A stretch of 30,203 nucleotides of DNA from Clostridia bacterium. GTDB lineage: Bacteria > Bacillota > Clostridia > Oscillospirales > QAMX01. The notes below the pieces were generated by a model. That model had not been told where the DNA came from, made no database searches, and saw only the letters and a list, made by a program, of their open reading frames with translations. Location: contig JAFYLV010000077.1 in the NCBI GenBank assembly GCA_017556885.1, forward strand, positions 1 through 30,203. The letters run 5' to 3'. A program made the position numbers and the translations under genes. Positions 17,274 to 25,410 of the stretch are shown piece after piece; within the stretch, counting starts at the first letter, position 1; every line of letters starts with the position of its first letter.

Positions 17274-18770
17274 ATGATCCCTCTTGCCACACGCACCGAG
17301 ATCCGTGCGGCGGAAGCCGCCTATGCACAGAAAGTGGGCCCCCTGTCCCAACTGATGGAGCGGGCGGGCAAACGGCTCGCCGAACGCGCCGCCATGCGGG
17401 CACCGGAGGGTCCGGTCTGCGTGCTGTGCGGCGGAGGAAATAACGGCGGCGACGGTTTTGCCGCTGCGGCGGAGCTTATGCGCCGCGGGATCCCTGCCTT
17501 CTGCATGTGTACCCACGAAAAAAGTGAGGGAGATGCGGCATATTTCCGTTCTCAGTATATCGAACTCGGCGGTGCCGTGGGGATTTTGGAGGAAAACTCC
17601 CGTCTGCCGGCAGATACCGCCGTCATCATCGACGCGCTGTTCGGCACCGGGCTTTCCCGGGCGCCGGAGGGCGCCTTTGCCGCGGGCATCCGGCTTGCGA
17701 ATGCCTCCGGCCTTCCCGTCATCGCGGCGGATGTTCCCTCCGGTGTGCGTTCGGACGGCGGATGCTTCTCTCCTTCCGTCCGCGCGGCGGAAACGGTGAG
17801 CTTTGTGCGCCGCAAGCCTGCCCATTTTCTCTCCGACACCTATGCCCTCTGCGGAAAGGTCATCCATGACCGTCTGGGTCTGCCGGGAGAGCTTCTGCCC
17901 TCGCCGGATCTCTGGGCCATGGATGAGGAGGATGCCGTCGGCGCACTGCCTGCGCGCATTCCCGATTCCCACAAGGGTAATTATCCGAAGGTCCTCATCG
18001 TCGCCGGAGCGGAGGGCTATGCCGGCGCCGCCGTTATGGCCGCGCGGTCTGCGCTGCGCAGCGGCGCGGGACTGGTTTTCTGCGGCGTTCCGCGTTCCAT
18101 CTATCAAATCGTTGCTGTCGGTGCGCCGGAGGCAGTGGTTTTTCCCCTCCCCGAGGAGGAGGGCGCCATCTCCCGGGATGCCCTGCCGGAGCTTATCACC
18201 CGTGCCGCCGGCTGTGACATCTGCCTGTGCGGCTGCGGCCTTTCCCGACGGGGATCGGTGCGGGACGTGGTTTTCGGGCTGCTTTCGGAGTGTTCCTGCC
18301 CGCTGGTGCTGGATGCCGACGGCATAAACGCCCTCGCCGGGCATATAGATATGCTGAAGAAGGCCCGGCATACCCCGATCATCACACCTCATATGGGTGA
18401 GCTTGCCCGTCTTTTGGGCGAGGAGCCCACGAAGCCCGAGGAGCTTCCCCAGTCCGCTGCCCGCCGTATCGCGGAAAAGCTCGGTGTGATCCTCGTCATG
18501 AAGGGACACCGCACCCTGACCGCCTCACCGGAGGGGCAGGTCATCCTGAATACCACCGGCAACGCCGGAATGGCGCGGGGCGGCAGCGGCGACGTGCTTG
18601 CCGGCATGATCTCCGTGCTCTGCGCAAAGGGACCGACGGCGGAGCGTGCCGCAGCGGCGGTGTGGCTCCACGGCCGGGCGGGGGATCTTGCCGCAAAACG
18701 GCGGGGTCAAACCGCTATGCTCCCCACGGATATGATCGATGATTTCCCGGAGGCCTTCTCATACAGATAA
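17274..18770 (+). CDS. nnr: Bifunctional NAD(P)H-hydrate repair enzyme (epimerase and ADP-dependent dehydratase)
   Basis: Nnr repairs damaged NADH and NADPH hydrates: the N-terminal YjeF domain epimerises the R and S forms and the C-terminal YjeF/ribokinase-like domain dehydrates the S form using ADP. The 498-residue fusion shows the epimerase motifs GGGNNGGDG (53–61), DALFGTGL and ADVPSGV. The dehydratase domain (about 220–490) has HKGNYPKVLIVAGAEGYAGA, LDADGINAL, ITPHMGEL, MKGHRT and GMARGGSGDVLAGM, with the catalytic Asp at about 439. Both active sites look intact. It is in one transcription unit with acpS, the lipoprotein and alr. Confidence 0.95.
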   Translation: MIPLATRTEIRAAEAAYAQKVGPLSQLMERAGKRLAERAAMRAPEGPVCVLCGGGNNGGDGFAAAAELMRRGIPAFCMCTHEKSEGDAAYFRSQYIELGGAVGILEENSRLPADTAVIIDALFGTGLSRAPEGAFAAGIRLANASGLPVIAADVPSGVRSDGGCFSPSVRAAETVSFVRRKPAHFLSDTYALCGKVIHDRLGLPGELLPSPDLWAMDEEDAVGALPARIPDSHKGNYPKVLIVAGAEGYAGAAVMAARSALRSGAGLVFCGVPRSIYQIVAVGAPEAVVFPLPEEEGAISRDALPELITRAAGCDICLCGCGLSRRGSVRDVVFGLLSECSCPLVLDADGINALAGHIDMLKKARHTPIITPHMGELARLLGEEPTKPEELPQSAARRIAEKLGVILVMKGHRTLTASPEGQVILNTTGNAGMARGGSGDVLAGMISVLCAKGPTAERAAAAVWLHGRAGDLAAKRRGQTAMLPTDMIDDFPEAFSYR

Positions 18771-18789
18771 GAGGAGGCCCAAGGAGCTT

Positions 18790-19371
18790 ATGAAATTTCC
18801 CGTCGGATGCCGTCGGCTGCTGCCGATGCTTTGCATTCTCTGCCTTTTGTTTTCCGGCTGCGGCGGCAGCGCCGGGCCGGGGGAGAGGCACCTGCACACC
18901 CTTGCCGGAAAGGCATTTACCGCCGTCTGTGATACCCGTCTTACGTCGGGCGGTGTGGAAAGCACGTATACGCTCGCGCTTTGCCACGCCGACGGTCAGA
19001 CGGAGGTCGTTGTGCAGGCACCGGAGGCCCACGCGGGCATCTCCGTCCGTGTGGATGGGGATGCAGAGTTGATCTGGGAGGATGTCCAGCTGGTCATCCC
19101 CGGCGGGGAGGCACATATCAGCCTTTTGTCCCTGCTGCACAGTCTTGCGGAAAGCCTGACCGGCGGCACTGCCGATACCTATCTGCGGGAACGGCGGGAA
19201 GGTGAGGATGTCATCACCGCTCTGTGTCCCGCAAAAATCGGGGAAGATGAGCTTTCCCATCGCATTTCCGTCACCGCAAAGGGCGGAATACCCATCGAAT
19301 CTCACTCTTCCGCCGCCGACGGAACGACCCTGTACTGCCGGTGGATGGAATTTACCCTCCAGGAAGGATAA
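18790..19371 (+). CDS. Lipoprotein in the position of YdcC/GerS, upstream of alr
   Basis: This is a 193-residue secreted lipoprotein. The preferred ATG (18790) has AAGGAG just upstream and gives MKFPVGCRR, a hydrophobic stretch and a lipobox LFSGC with the acylated Cys24. The mature part (about 170 residues) alternates hydrophobic and polar residues like a beta-sheet (TYTLALCHADGQTEVVVQAP), reminiscent of a LolA-like fold. Its place between acpS/nnr and alr is that of ydcC in Bacillus; in Clostridioides difficile the germination lipoprotein gerS precedes alr2. Sharing of function is inference from position, size and lipobox; I see no diagnostic motif. It ends 9 bases before alr. Confidence 0.75.
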   Translation: MKFPVGCRRLLPMLCILCLLFSGCGGSAGPGERHLHTLAGKAFTAVCDTRLTSGGVESTYTLALCHADGQTEVVVQAPEAHAGISVRVDGDAELIWEDVQLVIPGGEAHISLLSLLHSLAESLTGGTADTYLRERREGEDVITALCPAKIGEDELSHRISVTAKGGIPIESHSSAADGTTLYCRWMEFTLQEG

Positions 19372-19380
19372 AAAGCGACC

Positions 19381-20535
19381 ATGACCAATTTCTCTCAGCG
19401 CATCTGCGCCACGGTTTCTCTGGAAAATATCGAAAAGAACTTCCGCGCCCTCCGCGAGCTCGTGGGGCCCGGCTGCCGCGTGCTCTGCGTGGTCAAGGCG
19501 GATGCCTACGGCCACGGCGCGGTTCCCGTTGCCCGCAGGCTGAGCGCGGCGGGGGCGGAGGCCTTTGCCGTGGCGACGGTGGATGAAGCGCTGGAGCTTC
19601 GCACCGCAGGTATCAAAGGAGAGATCCTCATCCTCGGCCGCACGCCTGCCGCAGGTCTTTCCGTGGCACTGCGGGAGAGCATGACCCTCTCCGTTACCTC
19701 CCTTGCGGATGCGCGGGAGATCTCTGCGGCGGGACTTGCCGCCGGCTGCCGGGCACCTGTTCATGTGCAGGTGGATACCGGTATGGGGCGTCTTGGTTTT
19801 TCTGCGGCAGATGACAGGGATATTCCCGCCGCCGCGGCGGAGATCCTGCGGCTTGCCGCCCTGCCCGGACTGGACGTGGTAGGAATTTACACCCACTTTG
19901 CCGATGCCGACCGCCCGGAGGGCAAGGAATACACCGCCGCCCAGGCTGCACGGTTTGATCGGCTCATCGATACACTCAAGGCGCAGGGACTTTGCCCGCC
20001 GTATATCCACTGCGCAAACTCCGCCGCGACGCTCCTGTGCCCGGAGCAGCGCAAGACCATGTGCCGTCCCGGCATCTGCCTCTACGGCGGTTATCCCGAC
20101 AGCGCGGAAGAGAGCGCCATGGCAAAGGTCATCCCTCTGTATCCCGCCATGCAGCTTGCTGCCAGCGTCATCCATGTGCACGATCTGCCCGCCGGCGGTT
20201 ACGTCAGCTACGGCCGCACATACCGGGCTGACAAGCCCCGCCGCATGGCGGTGGTGGCCGCCGGTTATGCCGACGGAGTCCACCGTGCCCTCGGGTCGGG
20301 CGGTTCGGTGCTTATCCACGGCATGCGCGCTCCCATCGCGGGACGGGTGTGCATGGATATGTTCATGGCCGACGTGACGGATATTCCCGGTGTTCTTCCG
20401 GGGGATGAGGCCGTTATCTTCGGCGAGCAGGAGGGTATGCGCCTCTCTGTGGAGGAGCAGGCGGCGAAGGCAGGCACCATCAGCTATGAGCTGCTCTGCG
20501 CCGTATCCAAGCGGGTACCGCGGGAATATATCTAA
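19381..20535 (+). CDS. alr: Alanine racemase
   Basis: Alr interconverts L- and D-alanine with pyridoxal phosphate, supplying D-alanine for peptidoglycan. The 384-residue protein has the PLP lysine Lys39 in VVKADAYGHG, the barrel motifs HVQVDTGMGRLGF and IYTHFADAD, and SNSAA-like CANSAATL. The second catalytic base is Tyr277 in VSYGRTY, followed by VAAGYADG and the substrate-contact loop GRVCMDM. Length is normal and nothing is missing. It is closely coupled to the upstream lipoprotein gene. No toxin–antitoxin pair (mazEF/ndoAI), which follows alr in Bacillus, is present downstream. Confidence 0.96.
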   Translation: MTNFSQRICATVSLENIEKNFRALRELVGPGCRVLCVVKADAYGHGAVPVARRLSAAGAEAFAVATVDEALELRTAGIKGEILILGRTPAAGLSVALRESMTLSVTSLADAREISAAGLAAGCRAPVHVQVDTGMGRLGFSAADDRDIPAAAAEILRLAALPGLDVVGIYTHFADADRPEGKEYTAAQAARFDRLIDTLKAQGLCPPYIHCANSAATLLCPEQRKTMCRPGICLYGGYPDSAEESAMAKVIPLYPAMQLAASVIHVHDLPAGGYVSYGRTYRADKPRRMAVVAAGYADGVHRALGSGGSVLIHGMRAPIAGRVCMDMFMADVTDIPGVLPGDEAVIFGEQEGMRLSVEEQAAKAGTISYELLCAVSKRVPREYI

Positions 20536-20568
20536 AAAACAGAACTCCCAAAAAAGGAGATAAACATC

Positions 20569-21537
20569 ATGAAAACCATGGATATTGCGGGAATCAAAAC
20601 CTCTTCCCTGGTGCTCGGTACCGATTATTTCGGTTCTGCACTGAGCAGGGAGGATTCTTTCCGTCTGATGGATACCTATTTTGCCGGCGGCGGAAGAGCG
20701 CTGGACACCGCGAGAATGTATGCCAACTGGCTGCCCGGCGGCGACGGCATGAGCGAGCGTACCGTCGCGGCCTGGGTCAAGGAGCGCGGCGTGCGCGATG
20801 AGATGGTCGTCATCACCAAGGGCGGTCACGGCTTCAAGGGAGACGGCGGGCTTGGCCGCCTGCGCCGGGAGGAGCTGGAGCTCGATATGAGCGAGAGCCT
20901 GGAAAACCTCGGCTTTGCCCCGGATATCTACCTTCTGCACCGCGATAACGTCAATGTTCCCGTGGAGGAGATCATGGAGACCCTGCACGGCTTTGTTTGC
21001 AAGGGTTATACCCGTGCCATTGGCTGCTCCAACTGGCGCGCCGACCGCATCGCCGCCGCCAATGCCTATGCGGAGGCAAAGGGGCTGACACCTTTTGCGA
21101 CCTCGGAGATCCAGTGGTCGCTGGCCTATTCCAACGGAGAAATGCAGGGCGATCCCTCTCTGGTGTGCATGGATGCGGCAGAATATGCCTTCTATGAGAA
21201 GACCGCCATGCCCGTGCTGGCCTTCTCCTCCCAGGGCAAGGGCTTCTTCGCCCGCGGTGCCTCCGGTGAGGCGCAGAACAGTAAGGCCACCGGCCGGTTC
21301 GACTGCCCCCTTAACCGTGAGCGCCTCGCCCGTGTCATCGAGCTTTCCAACCGCCGCGGCATTTCCGTCACCTCTGTGGTGCTTGCCTACATCACCTCCG
21401 CTCCCTTCCCCGCCGCCGCTCTCATCGGCTGCAAGAAGCCGGAGCAGCTGACCGATTCCCTCGCCGCCGCCGACGTGGAACTCACGGCGGAGGAATGTGC
21501 CTTCCTTGAGGGCGCAGAGCGCTTTCCCGCCCTTTGA
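20569..21537 (+). CDS. Aldo/keto reductase
   Basis: This is a 322-residue NAD(P)H-dependent oxidoreductase of the aldo/keto reductase superfamily. The catalytic tetrad can be placed: Asp46 and Tyr51 in ALDTARMYANW, Lys84 in VVITKGG and His124 in YLLHRDN. The cofactor-side barrel end has IGCSNWRADRI, SEIQWSLAYSN and, near the C-terminus, ALIGCKKPEQLTDSLAAADVEL. The active-site loops are close to those of the group often annotated as general-stress or sugar-linked reductases; the substrate cannot be named. It has AAGGAG 8 bases upstream of the ATG and lies 33 bases after alr in the same direction, probably in one transcript. Confidence 0.9.
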   Translation: MKTMDIAGIKTSSLVLGTDYFGSALSREDSFRLMDTYFAGGGRALDTARMYANWLPGGDGMSERTVAAWVKERGVRDEMVVITKGGHGFKGDGGLGRLRREELELDMSESLENLGFAPDIYLLHRDNVNVPVEEIMETLHGFVCKGYTRAIGCSNWRADRIAAANAYAEAKGLTPFATSEIQWSLAYSNGEMQGDPSLVCMDAAEYAFYEKTAMPVLAFSSQGKGFFARGASGEAQNSKATGRFDCPLNRERLARVIELSNRRGISVTSVVLAYITSAPFPAAALIGCKKPEQLTDSLAAADVELTAEECAFLEGAERFPAL

Positions 21538-21555
21538 TCGGGTGAGGACAGAGCG

Positions 21556-22422
21556 ATGAAAAGAAAAATTCTTGCCTTTGTGACCGTCCTGGTCCTTCTC
21601 TGCGGCCTTGCGGGCTGCAGCGGCAACGACCGGGTCATCCGTGTAGGCGTCACATCTTCCCGGCTCCCCATCGCCGCCGAGGGCCGAAACGGTCCGGAGG
21701 GCTTTGAGATCGAACTTTGCCGGCTCATGGCGGAGGAGATGGGCCGTGAGGTGCAGTTCCGGCTGGTTACCGCCGAGGAAGGCCTTGCGGAACTCGCGGC
21801 AGGAAAACTGGATCTGGTCACCGGCCTTGGAAACGGTGTCACCGGCGGTGACACCGTCGCCGTCATCGGCCCCTATATGCAGGAAAAGCTGGTGACGGTC
21901 TTCCCCACCGCCGATACGGTCACGACCCTTGCCGCCCTTGCCGGAAAGCGGGTCGCCCTTCGACGGGACGATGCTGCCGCCGCATGGCTTGCGGCAAATC
22001 CGGCAGTGAAAAACTCCTTCTCCTCCACCGTTTTTGTGGAGGATCTCTACAGTGCCATGCTTGATATCATGGTCTCCGATTATCACGCCGCCCTCATGAC
22101 GGAAACGGAGGCGCGCTGGCGCATCACCCGGAACAGCATGAAGCTGCGCATCGGTCCTGCCCTCAACGGCGAGGGCGATCCGCGCTATTTTGCACTGACG
22201 CCGGACAGCACCCTTGCGGGGCATGTGGGAACCGCGCTCTATGAGCTTTCCCTTTCCGGAAAGCTGACAGAGTTGTCCGAGCGTTGGTTTGGGGCAGATA
22301 TCCTGCCCGATGCGGAAACGCTGAAGAAGAATTTTGATATCATCCTCACCGAGGAGCCGCCTACGGCCGGCGAGGATGAGGAAAGCTCCGCACATTCATC
22401 GGGTCTTTCCGTAACGGAATAA
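21556..22422 (+). CDS. Solute-binding lipoprotein, ABC transporter family 3 type (orphan)
   Basis: This is a 288-residue extracellular lipoprotein. It has a basic N-terminus, a hydrophobic stretch and a lipobox GLAGC with Cys21. The mature part follows the family 3 (amino-acid type) solute-binding pattern: VIRVGVTSSRLPIAAEGRNGPEGFEIELCRLMAEEMG, here split at its key piece GFEIELC, then AAGKLDLVTGLG, LAALAGKRVALRRDDAAA and GTALYELSLSGKLTELSERWFG. The usual ligand aspartate and arginine positions are not clearly kept. No permease or ATPase gene is adjacent, so it is an orphan here. It ends in an acidic, Ser-rich tail. It starts 18 bases after the aldo/keto reductase. Confidence 0.85.
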   Translation: MKRKILAFVTVLVLLCGLAGCSGNDRVIRVGVTSSRLPIAAEGRNGPEGFEIELCRLMAEEMGREVQFRLVTAEEGLAELAAGKLDLVTGLGNGVTGGDTVAVIGPYMQEKLVTVFPTADTVTTLAALAGKRVALRRDDAAAAWLAANPAVKNSFSSTVFVEDLYSAMLDIMVSDYHAALMTETEARWRITRNSMKLRIGPALNGEGDPRYFALTPDSTLAGHVGTALYELSLSGKLTELSERWFGADILPDAETLKKNFDIILTEEPPTAGEDEESSAHSSGLSVTE

Positions 22423-22455
22423 CGTAAGAAAACATAGAATCATACAGGAGAAACC

Positions 22456-24666
22456 ATGCCGGAGCTTAGGGAGATCCGCGGGATCATCGATTCCGTGGTA
22501 TATACAAACGAAGAAAACGGCTATACCGTGGCGGAGGTCGACTGCGAGGAGGGGATGTCCATCACCCTCGTGGGAACCATGCCCATGGCCGCTCCCGGAG
22601 AGTATGTCCACGCAGAGGGACGGGTGGTCACCCATCCCTCCTACGGTCCGCAGTTTCAGGCCGACCGGGTGGAGCGCTCCCTGCCCGACCGGGCATCGGG
22701 TATCCTGAAGTATCTTGCCTTCGGCGGTGTTAAGGGCATCGGCCCGGCCACGGCCCAGAAGATCGTTGCCAAATTCGGCGACCGGGCGCTGGAGATCATT
22801 CGATATGAGCCCCAGCGCCTCACCGCCATCGGCGGCATCACGGAAAAGCGCGCCCGTGCCATCGGCGTAGCCTTTACCTCCCGTTTTGCCCTGCGCGCTC
22901 TCATCGAATTTCTTGCCAAAAACGGGCTGGATACCTCCCTTGCTGCCGGACTTTACAAGCGGTACGGCGAGGCGGCCTCCGACCGGCTGTGCGAAAACCC
23001 CTATATCCTCTGCGAGGAGCCCTGGCAGGCCGACTTTTTCCAGGTGGACGGCCTTGCAAACCGCATGGGCTTTGAGCCGGACTGTTATGAGCGGGTCATC
23101 GCCGCCCTCTTTTTCGAGCTTTCCTACAATGCCGGGGAGGGACATTGCTTCCTGCCCCGGGAAACGCTGACCGCCGTCGCGGCACAGCTCCTGGGCCTTT
23201 CCGAAGAGCCCGTGGCAGAGGCGCTGGAGGATCTCATTTCCGACCGTCGGCTTATTGCGGAGCCTCTCGGGCGGGTGGAGGCGGTTTATCTGCCGGTGCT
23301 TTTTGAGGCGGAGACCTTCTGCGCCCAGCGGCTTGCCTTTCTTGCCGGGCGCAAATTCCGGGATATCCCCAATGCCGAAGGGCTGCTGGCCCTCGCAGAG
23401 AAGCGCCTCGGGCTGAAATACGCGGAAAAGCAACGGGAAGCCGTGCTTGCCGCCACCGGCGGCGGCATCACCGTCCTCACCGGCGGCCCCGGAACGGGAA
23501 AGACCACCATCGTCCGCGCCATGCTTGCCCTCTTTGAGTATACGGGGGCAAAATGCCAGCTTGCTGCCCCCACCGGACGCGCAGCCAAGCGCCTTGGTGA
23601 GGTCTGCGGCAAGGAGGCACGCACCGTGCACCGGCTGCTGGAGGTCACCTACGACGAAAACGGACTGAAATTTATCCATAACGAGCAAAATCCGCTGGAA
23701 GCGGACGTTATCATCGTGGATGAGATGTCCATGGTGGATATCCAGCTCTTTGCCGCCCTTCTGCGCGGCATGAAAAACTCTGCCCGCCTCATCCTGGTGG
23801 GCGATGCCGACCAGCTGCCGAGCGTCGGGCCGGGAAGCGTGCTGCGGGATATCCTCGACTCCGCCGCCGTGCCTGCCGTGCGCCTCACGGAGATCTTCCG
23901 TCAGGCAGAGGAAAGCGCCATCGTTGTCAATGCCCACCGCATCAACCGCGGTGAGAGCATCCCGCTGGACAATAAGCAGACGGATTTCTTCTTCCTGCGC
24001 CGCAATGAACCCGAAGCCGCCCTCAAAACGGTGGTGGAGCTGTGCGCGGAGCGTCTTCCCCGCCGCATGGGCTTTGCCCCCGCCGAGATCCAGGTGCTCT
24101 CCCCCACCCGCAAGGCCGGTGTCAGCACGCAGATGCTCAATGCGGAGCTGCAGGCGGTGCTCAATCCTCCCGACAAGGGCAAAAAGGAGCGCCAGATGGC
24201 CGGGTATATCCTCCGTGAAGGTGACCGTGTCATGCAGGTGCAGAACAATTACGATCTGGAATGGCACCGCACGGACGGCAGCGAGACGGGTCTCGGCGTT
24301 TTCAACGGCGATATCGGTATCATCCGCTCTATTTCCACCGTCACCGAATCCGCCACCGTCGTCTTTGATGACCGCGAGGCGGTCTACGATTTTGAAACGC
24401 TGCGCCAGCTGGAGCCGGCCTATGCCGTCACGGTGCATAAGGCGCAGGGCAGCGAATATCCCGTGGTGGTGCTGGCTGCCTGCGCAGGCGCATCACGGCT
24501 GCTGACCCGTAGCCTTCTCTATACGGCGGTCACCCGTGCGAAAAAGCTGCTGATCATTGTCGGGCGGGAGGACGTTCTTTCGACGATGATCGGAAGCGTC
24601 GGACACGAGCGCCGCTATTCCGGACTGAAGCTGCGGCTGCGCGGCCTCATGGGAGAAAATGCATGA
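22456..24666 (+). CDS. recD2: RecD2-type 5'-3' DNA helicase
   Basis: RecD2 is a superfamily 1B helicase not tied to RecBC; in Bacillus and Deinococcus it acts in repair and replication-fork maintenance. The 736-residue protein has the extended N-terminal region of RecD2 with an OB-like segment (IIDSVVYTNEENGYTVAEVD) and helix-hairpin-helix repeats (GVKGIGPATAQKIVAKFG, ITEKRARAIG). The helicase core has Walker A GGPGTGKTT (343–351), Walker B VDEMSMVD, motif III LVGDADQLPSVGPG, and the C-terminal VTVHKAQGSEYPVVV and LYTAVTRAKKLLIIVG. It has CAGGAG 7 bases upstream. The TGA overlaps the comF ATG as ATGA. Confidence 0.95.
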   Translation: MPELREIRGIIDSVVYTNEENGYTVAEVDCEEGMSITLVGTMPMAAPGEYVHAEGRVVTHPSYGPQFQADRVERSLPDRASGILKYLAFGGVKGIGPATAQKIVAKFGDRALEIIRYEPQRLTAIGGITEKRARAIGVAFTSRFALRALIEFLAKNGLDTSLAAGLYKRYGEAASDRLCENPYILCEEPWQADFFQVDGLANRMGFEPDCYERVIAALFFELSYNAGEGHCFLPRETLTAVAAQLLGLSEEPVAEALEDLISDRRLIAEPLGRVEAVYLPVLFEAETFCAQRLAFLAGRKFRDIPNAEGLLALAEKRLGLKYAEKQREAVLAATGGGITVLTGGPGTGKTTIVRAMLALFEYTGAKCQLAAPTGRAAKRLGEVCGKEARTVHRLLEVTYDENGLKFIHNEQNPLEADVIIVDEMSMVDIQLFAALLRGMKNSARLILVGDADQLPSVGPGSVLRDILDSAAVPAVRLTEIFRQAEESAIVVNAHRINRGESIPLDNKQTDFFFLRRNEPEAALKTVVELCAERLPRRMGFAPAEIQVLSPTRKAGVSTQMLNAELQAVLNPPDKGKKERQMAGYILREGDRVMQVQNNYDLEWHRTDGSETGLGVFNGDIGIIRSISTVTESATVVFDDREAVYDFETLRQLEPAYAVTVHKAQGSEYPVVVLAACAGASRLLTRSLLYTAVTRAKKLLIIVGREDVLSTMIGSVGHERRYSGLKLRLRGLMGENA

Positions 24667-25337
24667 GGATCTCCGAACTTTTGGATCGGATCCCCGACAT
24701 TCTCTGGCCGCGTCGTTGCATGTTCTGCGGCGGAAGACCCGAGGGACGGGGAACGGTTTGCGGGAAATGTGCAGAAAGGCTCCCTCTCATCCCGGCAGAC
24801 AACAAGCGCATCCCGGTGGAGTTCACCGCCGGGTGTGCCTGTACCCTGCGGTATGAGGGCGGCGTGCGCGATGCCATGCACCGGTATAAATATGGCGGAA
24901 GCTGGCACTATTTTCGCCACTTTTCCGCGCTGATGGCGGCAAATATCGCCGCCCGCGGCATGGAATTCGACACGGTGACCTACGTTCCCACCACGGCGAG
25001 GCGCAAAAAGAGCCGCGGCTATAATCCGGCGGAGCTGCTGGCCCGCGGGCTTTGCCGCCGGCTGGAGATCCCGCCGCCGGAAAAGCTTTTGCGTAAATGC
25101 CGCGAGACCCGTCAGCAGGCGGGGCTTGAGGCCGCTGCCCGACGGGCCAACGTGCTGGGTGCCTACAAGGCCATCCGGGACACGGATATTGCCGGGCGGC
25201 GCATCCTTCTTATCGACGACGTGCTCACCACCGGCGCGACCCTCGCGGAATGCGCCCGGGCGCTTCTGATGGCCGGGGCGGAAACGGTGCTCTGCGCCAC
25301 CCTTGCCCACAGTACGGGTAAAGATAAAAATTCATAA
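24663..25337 (+). CDS. ComF family phosphoribosyltransferase-like protein
   Basis: This is a 224-residue ComF/GntX family protein. An N-terminal zinc-ribbon has four cysteines, Cys19, Cys22, Cys33 and Cys36 (RCMFCGG and VCGKCAE). The rest is a phosphoribosyltransferase fold with conserved RYKYGGSW, VPTTARRKKSRGYNPAELLARGL, RQQAGLEAAARRANV and the PRPP-binding loop LLIDDVLTTGATL. ComFC in Bacillus is needed for transformation, but many carriers are not known to be competent. The four-base overlap with recD2 implies co-translation and a possible DNA-related role, which is inference. No terminator hairpin was found after it. Confidence 0.93.
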   Translation: MRISELLDRIPDILWPRRCMFCGGRPEGRGTVCGKCAERLPLIPADNKRIPVEFTAGCACTLRYEGGVRDAMHRYKYGGSWHYFRHFSALMAANIAARGMEFDTVTYVPTTARRKKSRGYNPAELLARGLCRRLEIPPPEKLLRKCRETRQQAGLEAAARRANVLGAYKAIRDTDIAGRRILLIDDVLTTGATLAECARALLMAGAETVLCATLAHSTGKDKNS

Positions 25338-25345
25338 AGAATCGG

Positions 25346-25374
25346 TTGAATTTTAAAGAGGGATTCTATATAAT
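25346..25374 (+). promoter_or_regulatory. Promoter of the sugar nucleotidyltransferase–kinase unit
   Basis: TTGAAT (25346–25351), a 17-base spacer and TATAAT (25369–25374) form a near-consensus promoter 37 bases upstream of the start codon. An inverted repeat AGAATC (25338–25343) and GATTCT (25362–25367) brackets the -35 element and spacer, and could be an operator or chance. Confidence 0.75.
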
Positions 25375-25410
25375 AAAATTCGGCAAATAAAGATATGAGG
25401 TGTACAGCTT

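Noticed and set aside
18715..22395. A 1226-codon open frame on the minus strand across the lipoprotein, alr, aldo/keto reductase and binding-protein genes
   Set aside because: It spans four well-supported plus-strand genes and is explained by GC-rich codon bias on the opposite strand.
24663..25337. Evidence of a competence operon
   Set aside because: A ComF homologue alone is widespread in bacteria not known to be competent, and no comFA or other com gene is adjacent.
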